Assembly (NCBI RefSeq): GCF_003952365.1
Contig: NZ_CP034443.1
Coordinates: 5,139,001-5,203,000, forward strand
DNA length: 64,000 nt
Source of the DNA: Mesorhizobium sp. M9A.F.Ca.ET.002.03.1.2
Lineage (GTDB): Bacteria > Pseudomonadota > Alphaproteobacteria > Rhizobiales > Rhizobiaceae
Direction of reading: 5' to 3'
In this document: positions 27,468 through 36,581 of the stretch, piece by piece
Numbering within the stretch: position 1 is the first letter of the stretch
How the letters are laid out: every line of letters begins with the position of its first letter
Program-made: the position numbers and the translations under genes
The notes under the pieces: generated by a model
Databases searched by the model: none
What the model was told of the DNA's origin: nothing
The model's input: only the letters and a program-made list of their open reading frames with translations

Positions 27468-27971
27468 TCAGCGGTCGTCCGCCAGCCGGCCGGGCAGTGG
27501 CTTCAGCCTGTAGTGCGCCCAGTAGAAGGCGTCCGACTGATACATGTCGGTCAAAAAATTCTGTGCCTCGGCGATCTTGCCATCCTCGATGCGAAACATC
27601 AGGGCATAGAGCTGGTCGACCTCGGGATCCGAGCCGATGTTCGACCAACCGCGATGGACGTCGACGACGAGGTCGCCCTGCGCCTGGAAGAAGATCGGCT
27701 CGGCCCTGAACTTGCCGTCGGCCAGGCCGTGGAAGAAGGCGACCACCTCGTCTGCCCCGCGCTTGTCGCCGGCGAGCGGATGGTGACCGGGAATGCGCCA
27801 CACGATGTCGGGCGCGAGGAAGGGCCGGACGGCATCCGGGTTCCCGGTCGCGTAAGCTGCGTAATAGTCCTTGATGAGCTGGATATTGCGGTCTTCTTGC
27901 GGACCGCCGCTCGCGGGGGCTGTGGCGGCAGCCAGGAAAGCGCCGGCAGCGAGCGAAACGAGCCTGGTCAT
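27468..27971 (-). CDS. SnoaL-like exported protein
   Basis: A 167-residue protein with a signal peptide (LVSLAAGAFLAAATAPASGG) and a SnoaL/NTF2 fold: IQLIKDYYAAYATGNPDAVRPFLAPDIVWRIPGHHPLAG, then VVAFFHGLADG and MFRIEDGKIAEAQNFLTD. GAGGAG lies upstream of the ATG. It is the first gene of the three-gene operon and is divergent from a LysR regulator. Confidence 0.82.
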   Translation of the reverse strand: MTRLVSLAAGAFLAAATAPASGGPQEDRNIQLIKDYYAAYATGNPDAVRPFLAPDIVWRIPGHHPLAGDKRGADEVVAFFHGLADGKFRAEPIFFQAQGDLVVDVHRGWSNIGSDPEVDQLYALMFRIEDGKIAEAQNFLTDMYQSDAFYWAHYRLKPLPGRLADDR

Positions 27972-28098
27972 CGGTTCTGTCTCCTCGTCAGTTTGAGCCG
28001 TCGCGGGAGCGAGACCCATTCGTCGAGTCCAAGATGAGGCTTTTTGTTCGCTGGAAAAACCCGTATAGTTCGACAAGGCTATTTGGAATATCCTCACA

Positions 28099-29007
28099 AT
28101 GCGCCTCGACCAGTTCAGCGGCATCGTCGCCTTCGTGAAGGTCGCGCAGACCAAAAGCTTCACCCGCGCCGCCGCCGAGCTCGGCGTCGCTCCTGCCTCG
28201 TTGAGCGAGGCCGTCAAGGGGCTCGAGGAGCGTCTGGGAGTGCGGCTCCTCAACCGCACGACCCGCAGCGTCGGTTTGACCGAGGCGGGCGCCTATTACC
28301 TCGACCACGTGCGCCCGGCGGCCGAAGAGGTCTGGGCGGCGGGCGCGGCGCTGCGCGAGACCCGCGATCGCCCCGCCGGCACGCTGCGCCTGAGCCTGCC
28401 GTGGATCGCCGCGCCGCTGCTGATCGAGCCGCTGATGGGGCCGTTCATGGACGCCTACCCGGAAGTGCGGCTTAGCCTGATCTTCGACGACAGCTTCGTC
28501 GATATCGCCGCCCAGGGCTTCGACGCCGGTCTGCGGATCGGCGAGCTTCTCGATAAGGATATGATCGGCGCGCGCCTGGGCGGGCCGCTGCAGACGGTCG
28601 TTTTGGGCAGCCCGGATTATCTGGCGCGTAACGGCACGCCGAAGCAGCCCGCGGATCTCGCCGCCCACCGCTGCATCGCATTCGCCTTTACCCGCACCCG
28701 CGCCATCTCGCCCTGGGAGTTCGTCGTGGATGGACGCCAGGTCGAGTTCACGCCCGACGCACGTCTGATCGCGAATGCACTTCCGCTTTGCATTACCGCT
28801 GCCGCGCAAGGGCATGGCCTTGCCTTCGCCGTCGAAGGCCTCGCTGCGCCGCTTCTCGCCTCAGGCGCGCTGGTCAAGGTGCTGGAGCCTTTCTGTCCCA
28901 CTTACGAACCGCTCCACCTCTATTATCCCAGCCGCCGCCTCGTGCCGCCGAAGCTGCGGGCCTTCATCGACTTCGTGCGCGCGAACGCTCACAGTTTGCG
29001 GATCTGA
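28099..29007 (+). CDS. LysR-family transcriptional regulator
   Basis: A 302-residue LysR protein: the winged helix-turn-helix covers residues 1-60 (GIVAFVKVAQTKSFTRAAAELGVAPASLSEAVKGLEERLG), followed by a periplasmic-binding-type effector domain (GTLRLSLPWIAAPLLIEPLMGPF and GFDAGLRIGELLDKDMIG). It is of the class often beside quinone- or aldehyde-responsive oxidoreductases. It is divergent from the SnoaL/hydrolase operon across 127 bases and is its likely regulator. Confidence 0.92.
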   Translation: MRLDQFSGIVAFVKVAQTKSFTRAAAELGVAPASLSEAVKGLEERLGVRLLNRTTRSVGLTEAGAYYLDHVRPAAEEVWAAGAALRETRDRPAGTLRLSLPWIAAPLLIEPLMGPFMDAYPEVRLSLIFDDSFVDIAAQGFDAGLRIGELLDKDMIGARLGGPLQTVVLGSPDYLARNGTPKQPADLAAHRCIAFAFTRTRAISPWEFVVDGRQVEFTPDARLIANALPLCITAAAQGHGLAFAVEGLAAPLLASGALVKVLEPFCPTYEPLHLYYPSRRLVPPKLRAFIDFVRANAHSLRI

Positions 29008-29131
29008 TGTGTCATTGCGCTGCCGCGGATCGCGAGCCGGTCCCGCTCAAGCCAAAGCGCCGGCTGAGCCAACAGTTCCGGCTTTCACGGCAATGGACCC
29101 AATGCTAGGGCAGGATCAGCCGAATTGACCA

Positions 29132-29908
29132 ATGGATCGCCCTGTGACCGACGCCGAACGCCCTCGCCTGCCGCTGATTGAAATCTGTGTCGAAGGCATA
29201 GACGGCCTGCTGGCCGCGCAAGCAGCCGGCGCCGATCGGGTCGAGCTCTGCGCCAGCCTCGTCGAGGGCGGCATCACGCCGAGTTTTGGCACCGTGCGCG
29301 TGGCCCTCGAACTGGCAACGATCCCGTTCCACGTCATCGTGCGGCCGCGCGGCGGCGATTTTCTCTACAGCGACGCCGAGTACAGCTCGATGCTCGCCGA
29401 TGTCGGTGCGCTGAGCGAGCTCGGCGTGGCCGGTGTCGTCGTCGGCTGCCTGAACGCCGACGGCGCCATCGACGAAAAGCGCATGGGCGAGTTGGTGCAG
29501 GCGGCCGGGCCCTTGAACGTGACCTGCCACCGTGCCTTCGACATGACGCGCGATCCGGCCGAGGCGCTGGAAACGCTGATCCGCTGCAAGGTCGGCCGCG
29601 TGCTGACCAGCGGCCAGCGCGACACCGCATTGGAGGGCGTGGCCCTGCTGGCGGGCCTCGTCCGGCAGGCCGGCAAGCGCATCGTCATCCTCGGCTGCGG
29701 CGGGCTGGATCCCGGGAATATCGCCGAGGTACGGGAAAGAACCGGACTGACCGAAATGCATTTCGCCGCACTCAAGGAGGTGCCGAGCGCCATGCGCTAC
29801 CGCAATCCCCATGTCGGGATGGGCGGCACCGACCTCGACCGCGAGTACCGCAACACCGTAACCGACGCGGCGCTGGTGGCGACGACGATTGCGGCGGCGA
29901 AAGCATGA
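29132..29908 (+). CDS. cutC: CutC-family protein
   Basis: A 258-residue TIM-barrel protein of the CutC family, historically linked to copper homeostasis. The signature EICVEGIDGLLAAQAAGADRVELCASLVEGGITPS is complete, as are HVIVRPRGGDFLYS, VTCHRAFDMTRDP and ILGCGGLDPGNI. It overlaps the next gene by four bases. The copper role is family knowledge; some members may have other roles. Confidence 0.93.
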   Translation: MDRPVTDAERPRLPLIEICVEGIDGLLAAQAAGADRVELCASLVEGGITPSFGTVRVALELATIPFHVIVRPRGGDFLYSDAEYSSMLADVGALSELGVAGVVVGCLNADGAIDEKRMGELVQAAGPLNVTCHRAFDMTRDPAEALETLIRCKVGRVLTSGQRDTALEGVALLAGLVRQAGKRIVILGCGGLDPGNIAEVRERTGLTEMHFAALKEVPSAMRYRNPHVGMGGTDLDREYRNTVTDAALVATTIAAAKA

Positions 29909-30426
29909 TCCCGCAACGAAGAAAACACATGACGGAAGCGCGTTTGCCGATCGAGCGGATCTCGCCGCAGGACGAGCCCGCCATCCTCGCCCTCAATAAC
30001 GAGCACGCGGCCGAACTGTCGTGGCTCGAGCCTGAACGCCTGTCCTTCCTGCTGGGTGAGGCCTTCTATGCACGCCGCATCGGTGCGCTCGAAGCCTTCA
30101 TCATGACCTTCGATCAGAACGCCCGCTACGACAGTCCGAATTTCCTGTGGTTCCGCGAGCGCTACCAGCGCTTCGTCTATGTCGACCGTGTCGTCGTCGC
30201 GGGAGAAGCGCGTGGCCGCGGCCATGCCCGAAGGCTCTATGAGGATCTGTTCGACCATGTCTCGCGCGCCGGCCAGACCATCGTCACTTGCGAGGTGAAT
30301 GCCGACCCGCCCAACCCGGTCTCGGATGCCTTTCACGCAGCGCTCGGCTTCGTCGAGGTCGGCGACGCGGTGATCCACGGCGGCAAGAAGGCGGTGCGCT
30401 ACTATACCAGGCGGATCACCGGCTGA
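29905..30426 (+). CDS. GNAT-family N-acetyltransferase
   Basis: A 173-residue acetyltransferase. The acetyl-CoA-binding motif appears as VVVAGEARGRGHARRLYEDLFDH, followed by TIVTCEVNADPPNPVSDAFHAALGFVEVG, the typical strand and C-terminal helix. It starts within the stop codon of cutC and is translationally coupled to it. Substrate unknown. Confidence 0.88.
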   Translation: MIPQRRKHMTEARLPIERISPQDEPAILALNNEHAAELSWLEPERLSFLLGEAFYARRIGALEAFIMTFDQNARYDSPNFLWFRERYQRFVYVDRVVVAGEARGRGHARRLYEDLFDHVSRAGQTIVTCEVNADPPNPVSDAFHAALGFVEVGDAVIHGGKKAVRYYTRRITG

Positions 30427-30436
30427 GGCGACAGCC

Positions 30437-31456
30437 CTACCAGTTGCGGTTCAGCCAGGTGCGGGCCGGCTTTTCGACGATGTAATAGCTGCACAGGGCG
30501 CAAGCGAACACGCCGGCCAGCATCGGCAGCGGCGCACTGCCCTGCGAATAGACGAATTTGTAGAACGGCTGCTGCCATAGATAGAGCGAATACGACCACA
30601 GGCCCAGCATAGCCATCGGCCAGGAGGACAGGAATCCGGTCAGGTAGCGGGTGCCGAAGTCGAGCGAATTGACGGCGAGCGCCAACAGCGGCACCGCGAC
30701 CAGATAGTGGATCGGCGTCGGCACCGACTCCAGGAACAGAAGAACCGCACCGGCGGACGCCGCAACCGCGACATGCGGCCCCTTGAACAAGGCCGGCAGC
30801 CTGTCGTCGGCCCTGAGCAGGCATATCACCGCCGACAGCAGAATCGAGGCGATGTGCACATCGGTTCGCCAATAGGTGCTCTCGTAATCCATTCCGAGGA
30901 CCCAGTACGAAATGGCGCCGTTCGCCATGGCCAGCACCGACAGCGCGCCGAGCAGCATGACGACGCGGGCACGCCCCGAAACAGCAAAGCTGATCAATGC
31001 CAGGATGACATAGGCGTGTTCCTCGACGCACAGCGACCAGATATGGTCCAGTGCGCCGGCGCGGTTGACGAGAATTCCGGCATAATTGTAGGTGAATGTC
31101 AGCGCCGTCAGCGCCGCCTTCCATTTGAAGGCGACAAACGTGCCGGACAAGGCAACCATCGAAGCGACGACGAAAACCAGCAGCGCCGGATAGATGCGGG
31201 AGAAGCGGCGCTTGAAGAATGCCTTGAGCGGATAGCGTTCGACAAAGAGAATCTCGGCCATGAGCCGGCCGCTGAGCACGAAGAAGAACTCGACGCCCAT
31301 GACGCCGAGGTTGATTCCGGGAATGGGAAAGAAGTGGCCGATCAGCACCAGTGCGATCGACAGGCCGCGCCATCCGTCGAGATAGGACAGCCTTGTTCTT
31401 GACGATGTGCCGGCGGACCGGGACACGACAAGCTGCGTCGCGGAAATATCCGTCAT
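30437..31456 (-). CDS. Acyltransferase 3 family membrane protein
   Basis: A 339-residue integral membrane protein with about ten hydrophobic segments. The N-terminal block SYLDGWRGLSIALVLIGHF carries the family RG and H residues, followed by GVMGVEFFFVLSGRLMAEIL and RRFSRIYPAL. Members O-acylate surface polysaccharides, lipopolysaccharide or Nod factors. No sugar-synthesis genes are adjacent, so the acceptor is unknown. Confidence 0.9.
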   Translation of the reverse strand: MTDISATQLVVSRSAGTSSRTRLSYLDGWRGLSIALVLIGHFFPIPGINLGVMGVEFFFVLSGRLMAEILFVERYPLKAFFKRRFSRIYPALLVFVVASMVALSGTFVAFKWKAALTALTFTYNYAGILVNRAGALDHIWSLCVEEHAYVILALISFAVSGRARVVMLLGALSVLAMANGAISYWVLGMDYESTYWRTDVHIASILLSAVICLLRADDRLPALFKGPHVAVAASAGAVLLFLESVPTPIHYLVAVPLLALAVNSLDFGTRYLTGFLSSWPMAMLGLWSYSLYLWQQPFYKFVYSQGSAPLPMLAGVFACALCSYYIVEKPARTWLNRNW

Positions 31457-31622
31457 GCCCGCCCCCCTCGCATTTGAACGAATGCGAAAGGGCTGCAGGC
31501 CAAGACGATACGCTTCGAGCCCCCGCTCGCATTCCTCCAGGCATATTGCGGCGCAATAGAGCGTTGCGCAAGCGCGAGATTGGCGACACTCGCATGTCCG
31601 GCCGTCAGACCCGAGTGCGACG

Positions 31623-31646
31623 AAAAAGGGGCCGCGAAGGCCCCTT
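31623..31646 (-). terminator. Rho-independent terminator downstream of coxM
   Basis: On the minus strand AAGGGGCC and GGCCCCTT enclose a five-base loop and run into TTTTTCG. It ends the cox operon transcript. Confidence 0.8.
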
Positions 31647-31652
31647 CCTCAA

Positions 31653-31706
31653 AGCCGGCAATCCCAAAACCGGCAACCCCAAAACCGGTAATCCCAAAAC
31701 CGGTAA
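31653..31706. repeat. Tandem 15-bp repeat after coxM
   Basis: Three near-identical 15-base units of the form AATCCCAAAACCGGC occupy 31660-31704 with partial flanks (from 31653 to 31706). They sit between the coxM stop codon and the operon terminator. Confidence 0.85.
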
Positions 31707-31715
31707 TCGATGCCT

Positions 31716-32513
31716 TCAGGCGTTGGCGGCGGTCACCGCGCGCTTGGCCATCACCGCGATCAGGTTGGCCCGGTAGTCGGCCGACGCGTGGAGGTCGCTC
31801 ATCAAATTCTTCGTCGAAACGTTCACGCCGTCGAGCGCGGCAGCCATGAAGCTTTTGGTCAACGCTGCCTCGATGTCCTTCGAACGGAAGACGCCGTCGT
31901 CGCCGGCCCCGGTGACGGCGACCCTGACGCCGTCCTTGCCCTTGGCCACGAACACCCCGACGATCGCGTAGCGCGAGGCGGGGTTGCGGAACTTTTCATA
32001 GGCCGCCTTGGCCGGCGCGGTGAAGGTTACCGCGGTGATGATCTCGCCGTCCTTCAGCGCCGTCTCGAACAGGCCCGTGAAGAACTTGCCGGCCGCGATC
32101 TCACGCTTGTTGGTGACGATGGTGGCGTCGAGCGCAAGCAGTGCTGCCGGATAGTCGGCCGCTGGATCGTTGTTGGCGATCGAACCGCCGATCGTGCCCT
32201 TGTGACGCACCGCCGGATCGCCGATCAGGGACGCCATATGGGCGAGCGCCGGACAGGCCTTCTTTAGCTTCTCATCGCTGGCGACGTCGTAATGCGTGGT
32301 GGCAGCGCCGATGGTGACGGTCTTGCCCGACACCTTGACGCCCTGCAGTTCCTTGATCCGCGACAGGTCGACCAGATCGGAAGGCGCGGCAAGCCGCGTC
32401 TTCATGGCAGGGATCAGCGTCATGCCGCCCGACAGGAGCTTTGCATCGCCGCTCTTGAGCAGCTTGGCGGCCTCAGTGACGGAGGCGGCGCGGTGATAGT
32501 TGACTGCGTACAT
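31716..32513 (-). CDS. coxM: CO dehydrogenase-type FAD-binding (medium) subunit
   Basis: A 265-residue flavoprotein subunit of a molybdenum hydroxylase of the xanthine oxidase family. The FAD-binding motif is AKLLSGGMTLIPAMKTRLA and the second loop is TIGGSIANNDPAADYPAALLALDA. It passes electrons from the iron-sulfur subunit to an acceptor. The gene is last in the coxS-coxL-coxM operon; an apparent N-terminal extension to 32615 is only repeat sequence read through. Confidence 0.92.
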   Translation of the reverse strand: MYAVNYHRAASVTEAAKLLKSGDAKLLSGGMTLIPAMKTRLAAPSDLVDLSRIKELQGVKVSGKTVTIGAATTHYDVASDEKLKKACPALAHMASLIGDPAVRHKGTIGGSIANNDPAADYPAALLALDATIVTNKREIAAGKFFTGLFETALKDGEIITAVTFTAPAKAAYEKFRNPASRYAIVGVFVAKGKDGVRVAVTGAGDDGVFRSKDIEAALTKSFMAAALDGVNVSTKNLMSDLHASADYRANLIAVMAKRAVTAANA

Positions 32514-32527
32514 GGGATGCTCCCGTG

Positions 32528-32627
32528 GTGAATGGTGAAGTAGTGAATGGTGAATGGTCGATGGTGAATGGTTGGATTGGCGCCGAGTTTCTCGAAGTGT
32601 CCTCCCATTCACCATTCACCATTCACT
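32528..32627. repeat. GTGAATGGT repeat palindrome between coxL and coxM
   Basis: The spacer is built from the nine-base word GTGAATGGT and its complement. AGTGAATGGTGAATGG (32542-32557) pairs perfectly with CCATTCACCATTCACT (32612-32627), a 16-bp stem over a 54-base loop. Confidence 0.85.
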
Positions 32628-32633
32628 CCTGTT

Positions 32634-34982
32634 TCAATGTTTCGTCGCCCGGATCGCTGCCCAGACCGTGGACGGCGATGCCGGCATGGCGATATCGGTG
32701 ATGCCGATGGCGTCGGTGATGGCATTGATCACCGCCGGCGGTGAGCCGATGGCGCCGGCCTCGCCGCAGCCCTTGATGCCGAGCGGATTGCCCGGGCACG
32801 GCGTGTTCGAGGTCGATATCTTGAACGACGGCAGATCGTCGGCGCGCGGCATGGTGTAGTCCATGTAGCTCGCCGTCAAAAGCTGCCCGCTGGCGTCGTA
32901 GCGAGTGCCCTCCAGCAAGGCCTGGCCGACGCCCTGCGCAATACCGCCATGCACCTGGCCTTCGACGATCATCGGGTTGATGATGTTGCCGAAATCGTCG
33001 GCGGCAACGAACTGGACGATCTCCGTCACGCCGGTTTCCGGATCGATCTCGACCTCGCAGATATAGCAGCCCGCTGGGAAGGTGAAGTTCGACGGATCGT
33101 AGAATGCCGTTTCCTTCAGCCCGGGCTCCATGCCGCCAGGCAGATTGTGGGCCGTGTAGGCCGCAAGCGCCATCTGGAACCACGGCACGTTCTTGTCGGT
33201 GCCGGCGACCTTCAGCGCGCCGTTCTCGATGACGATGTCACCCTCGTCGGCTTCGAGCAGGTGAGCGGCGATCTTCTTGGCCTTGGCCTCGACCTTGTCG
33301 AGCGCCTTGACGATGGCCGACATGCCGACGGCGCCCGAGCGCGAGCCATAGGTGCCCATGCCCATCTGCACCTTGTCGGTGTCGCCGTGGACGATCGAGA
33401 CGCTATCGATCGGCACGCCGAAGCGCTCGTTGACCAGTTGTGCGAAGGTCGTCTCATGGCCCTGGCCATGGCTGTGCGAACCGGTCAGCACCTCGATCGT
33501 GCCGACGGCGTTGACACGCACCTCGGCACTTTCCCAAAGACCGACACCCGCTCCAAGACTGCCGACAGCCGCCGACGGCGCAATGCCGCAGGCCTCGATG
33601 TAGCAACTCATGCCGATGCCGCGCAGCTTGCCTTTCTTGGCTGCAGCGGCCTTGCGCTTGGCAAAGCCGGCGTAGTCCGAAGCCTTCATCGCCGCGTCGA
33701 GCGAGGCGCCATAATCGCCGGCGTCATAATTCATGATGACCGGCGTCTGGTGCGGGAACGAGGTGATGAAGTTCTTTCGACGAAGCTCCGCCGGCGACAC
33801 GCCCAATTCGCGGGCGGCTGTCTCCATGGTGCGTTCGAGCAGATAGGTGGCCTCCGGCCGCCCTGCCCCACGATAGGCGTCGACCGGCGCGGTGTTGGTA
33901 TAGACGGCGCGAACATTGGCGTGGATCGCCGGAATATCGTACTGGCCCGACAACAGCGTCGCGTAGAGATAGGTCGGCACGGAGGACGAGAACAGCGACA
34001 TGTAGGCGCCGAAATTGGCGATGGTGTCGACCTTCAGCCCGGTGATCCTGTTGTCCTTGTCGAAGGCCATCTCCACTGTCGAGACATGGTCCCGGCCATG
34101 CGCATCGGTGAGAAAACTCTCGGTGCGGTCGGCAACCCATTTGACCGGCACGCCGGTCTTCTTCGAGGCCCACAGGCAGATGATTTCTTCGGGATAGATG
34201 AAGATTTTCGAGCCGAAGCCGCCGCCGACATCCGGCGCGATGACGCGCAGCTTGTTTTCAGGCGCGACATTGTAGAAAGCGCTCATCACCAGCCGCGCGA
34301 CATGCGGGTTCTGCGAGGTCGTCCAGCACGTATAGTGGTCCTCGGCCTTGTCGTAATGACCAAGCGCGGCACGCGGTTCCATGGCGTTGGGCACCAGCCG
34401 GTTGTTGACGATCTTCATGCGGGTGACATGGGCAGCGGCCTTGATCGCCGCATTGGTCGCCGTGCTGTCGCCGAGCTCCCAGTCGAAAATCAGATTGCCG
34501 TCGGCTTCCGGATGGATCTGTGGTGCGCTCCTCTCGAGCGCCTTCGGCGCATCGACGACCGCCTTCAGCTCCTTGTAGGTGATGTCGACCGCTTCGGCCG
34601 CGTCGCGCGCCTGGCCCTTGGTTTCGGCGACCACGATGACCACTGCGTCGCCGACATAGCGGACCCTGTCGAAGGCCAGCGGCGACCACGCCCCCATCTT
34701 CATCGGCGTGCCGTCCTTGGAATGGATCATCCAGCCGCAGATGAGATTGCCGATGCCGTCGGCCTTGAGCTCCTTGCCGGTCAGCACGCCGATGACGCCC
34801 GGCATGCCTTTCGCCTTTTTGACATCGATCTTCTTGATTTGCGCATGCGCGTGCGGGCTGCGCACGAAGGCCGCATGCTTCATGCCGGGAACCACCATGT
34901 CATCGACATAGCGCCCGGCGCCGGTGATGAACCGCTTGTCTTCCTTGCGCGCTACACGAGCGCCAACACCCTCAATGCCCAT
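32634..34982 (-). CDS. coxL: CO dehydrogenase-type molybdenum-binding (large) subunit, form II
   Basis: A 782-residue catalytic subunit that binds the molybdopterin-cytosine dinucleotide cofactor. Motifs include GGFGSKI, the active-site loop AYRGAGR near residue 370 and [22 protein letters not shown] marks form II CoxL; true aerobic CO oxidisers (form I) carry AYRCSFR, so CO may not be the main substrate. The start [15 protein letters not shown] fits the GGGAGGAA ribosome site. The catalytic glutamate region near the C-terminus ([16 protein letters not shown]) is intact. Confidence 0.94.
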   Translation of the reverse strand: MGIEGVGARVARKEDKRFITGAGRYVDDMVVPGMKHAAFVRSPHAHAQIKKIDVKKAKGMPGVIGVLTGKELKADGIGNLICGWMIHSKDGTPMKMGAWSPLAFDRVRYVGDAVVIVVAETKGQARDAAEAVDITYKELKAVVDAPKALERSAPQIHPEADGNLIFDWELGDSTATNAAIKAAAHVTRMKIVNNRLVPNAMEPRAALGHYDKAEDHYTCWTTSQNPHVARLVMSAFYNVAPENKLRVIAPDVGGGFGSKIFIYPEEIICLWASKKTGVPVKWVADRTESFLTDAHGRDHVSTVEMAFDKDNRITGLKVDTIANFGAYMSLFSSSVPTYLYATLLSGQYDIPAIHANVRAVYTNTAPVDAYRGAGRPEATYLLERTMETAARELGVSPAELRRKNFITSFPHQTPVIMNYDAGDYGASLDAAMKASDYAGFAKRKAAAAKKGKLRGIGMSCYIEACGIAPSAAVGSLGAGVGLWESAEVRVNAVGTIEVLTGSHSHGQGHETTFAQLVNERFGVPIDSVSIVHGDTDKVQMGMGTYGSRSGAVGMSAIVKALDKVEAKAKKIAAHLLEADEGDIVIENGALKVAGTDKNVPWFQMALAAYTAHNLPGGMEPGLKETAFYDPSNFTFPAGCYICEVEIDPETGVTEIVQFVAADDFGNIINPMIVEGQVHGGIAQGVGQALLEGTRYDASGQLLTASYMDYTMPRADDLPSFKISTSNTPCPGNPLGIKGCGEAGAIGSPPAVINAITDAIGITDIAMPASPSTVWAAIRATKH

Positions 34983-34998
34983 CGCAGAAATTCCTCCC

Positions 34999-35182
34999 AA
35001 AATGTAGGGGAGTAGGGCATTAGGGGAGTAAGGCAGTAGGGGAAAATCGGCTCCCTTCCTACTGCCTTACTGCCCTACTCCCTTACTCCCAAAATGTAGG
35101 GGAGTAGGGCATTAGGGGAGTAAGGCAGTAGGGGAAAATCGGCTCCCTTCCTACTGCCTTACTGCCCTACTCCCTTACTCCC
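34999..35182. repeat. Perfect 92-bp tandem duplication between coxS and coxL
   Basis: Bases 34999-35090 are repeated exactly at 35091-35182. Each copy is internally palindromic: AGTAAGGCAGTAGG pairs with CCTACTGCCTTACT around a short loop, with further GGGAGTAGGG/CCCTACTCCC pairing outside. It fills nearly the whole coxS-coxL spacer. Confidence 0.95.
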
Positions 35183-35191
35183 TTAAGTCCT

Positions 35192-35692
35192 TCACGCAGC
35201 TTGCCTGGCCTTGCCCTTCGATCCCTTGGCCATCGTCTTCGATGCGGCGAGGATCGCTTTCACGATGTTGTGGTAGCCGGTGCAGCGGCAGATGTTGCCT
35301 TCAAGTTCGGCGCGCACCGTGGCCTCGTCGAGGCCTTCGGGGTGGCGGGCGATCATGTCCGTCGCCGCCATGATCATGCCCGGCGTGCAGAAACCGCACT
35401 GCAGCCCGTGATGCTCCTTGAACGCCGCCTGCACCGGATGCAGGTCGGCGCCGTCGGCCAGCCCTTCGATCGTCACGACGCTCGACCCGGAAGCCTGCAC
35501 CGCGAGCATCGTGCAGGATTTAACCGCCTTGCCATCGACATGGACCACACAGGCGCCGCATTGCGAGGTGTCGCAGCCGACATGCGTCCCGGTCAGGCCG
35601 AGATTCTCCCTCAAGAAATGAACCAGAAGCGTACGGTCTTCGGCAGCGCCGCTGACCCGCCTTCCGTTCACCGTCAACGATATGTCCGACAT
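35192..35692 (-). CDS. coxS: CO dehydrogenase-type iron-sulfur (small) subunit
   Basis: A 166-residue protein with two [2Fe-2S] sites: the plant-type cluster cysteines C40, C45, C48 and C60, and the helical-domain cysteines C99, C102, C135 and C137. It relays electrons from the molybdenum site to FAD. It is the first gene of the operon and has a GGGAGG ribosome site. Confidence 0.95.
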   Translation of the reverse strand: MSDISLTVNGRRVSGAAEDRTLLVHFLRENLGLTGTHVGCDTSQCGACVVHVDGKAVKSCTMLAVQASGSSVVTIEGLADGADLHPVQAAFKEHHGLQCGFCTPGMIMAATDMIARHPEGLDEATVRAELEGNICRCTGYHNIVKAILAASKTMAKGSKGKARQAA

Positions 35693-35948
35693 AAAACCTC
35701 CCTGGGTGCTACCTTGGTCGTTTTGGCGTCGGTGGTGCCCGAGCCCTCTGTCTGTCCGCCATTCTTATACCGCATTATGCACGGGAAAAAGTGCCGCGAA
35801 ATGCCGGGATTGCGAGAATGCAGTTCGTCCCAGAATCCGCATATTGTACTTTCGGTCACGCAAAGACAGCGGAAACGGCACGATGAAGCGAGAGCTTCGA
35901 TCGCCGTGCGAATGCCGCCTTCCGGCCATGAGCGGCTGCGAGCCGATC

Positions 35949-36380
35949 TCAGCCGATGCCGTGTTTCCTGAGAACCTCCTGCTCGTCGCCTGACACCCAT
36001 CCGAATATCTTGGGCTCTCCGCCCAGCTTCTGCACGAGGTAGTGGACGTCGAAATCTATCGTGACGTCCGGCTGGCCTTTACGGGCATAGGTCGCCGTCC
36101 AGGCGACGTGGGCAACGCAATGATGCTCGTCTATCGGCGAGATGCGAACATCCCGTTTCCGCATCGCCTTGGTGCCGATCGCTCGATAATGAGCATAGCC
36201 CTGTTCCATAGCCTGCTTGAGCTGGTCGTCGTTTTTTCCGACCATGACGCCGGTAGGCGACGCCGCGATGAAGGCGGAGGCGTAGACCGATGCGACTTCA
36301 TCCATGTCGGCACCGCCGGCGAGGGATTTCTGGAAAAGCTGCTCGTACCTTTCGAACAGCTTCTGGACCTGGGCTTCCAT
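35949..36380 (-). CDS. NTF2-like domain protein
   Basis: A 143-residue protein of cone-fold type: EAQVQKLFERYEQLFQKSLAGGADMDEVASVYASAFIAASP, then HCVAHVAWTATYARKGQPDVTIDFDVHYLVQKLG and KIFGWVSGDEQEVLRKHG. GGGAG lies before the ATG. No active site is evident. It is separated from coxS by about 256 bases and is probably independent of it. Confidence 0.72.
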   Translation of the reverse strand: MEAQVQKLFERYEQLFQKSLAGGADMDEVASVYASAFIAASPTGVMVGKNDDQLKQAMEQGYAHYRAIGTKAMRKRDVRISPIDEHHCVAHVAWTATYARKGQPDVTIDFDVHYLVQKLGGEPKIFGWVSGDEQEVLRKHGIG

Positions 36381-36581
36381 GGATCGCTCCCTTCCGGTGT
36401 GGTTTGGGGTTGAAGTTTCCGAGCGCCGATGCCGTCGAAATAGCAGGAAACTTCAAATCCATCATGTTGGCTCATTGCCAAAGTAGCACTTGAAGACAAC
36501 AATGACGTCGACGCCGGCGCGCCAGGAGCACAAAAAGAGCCGCGCACAAAAAGAGCGTCGGAGGAATGGAGGAGGAAGCCG

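Noticed and set aside
32949..35015. 688-residue open frame on the plus strand
   Set aside because: Antisense shadow of coxL; no motifs, and coxL is unambiguous.
32528..35182. Possible CRISPR array in the cox spacers
   Set aside because: Repeats are contiguous or palindromic, with no unique spacers of regular length and no cas genes.
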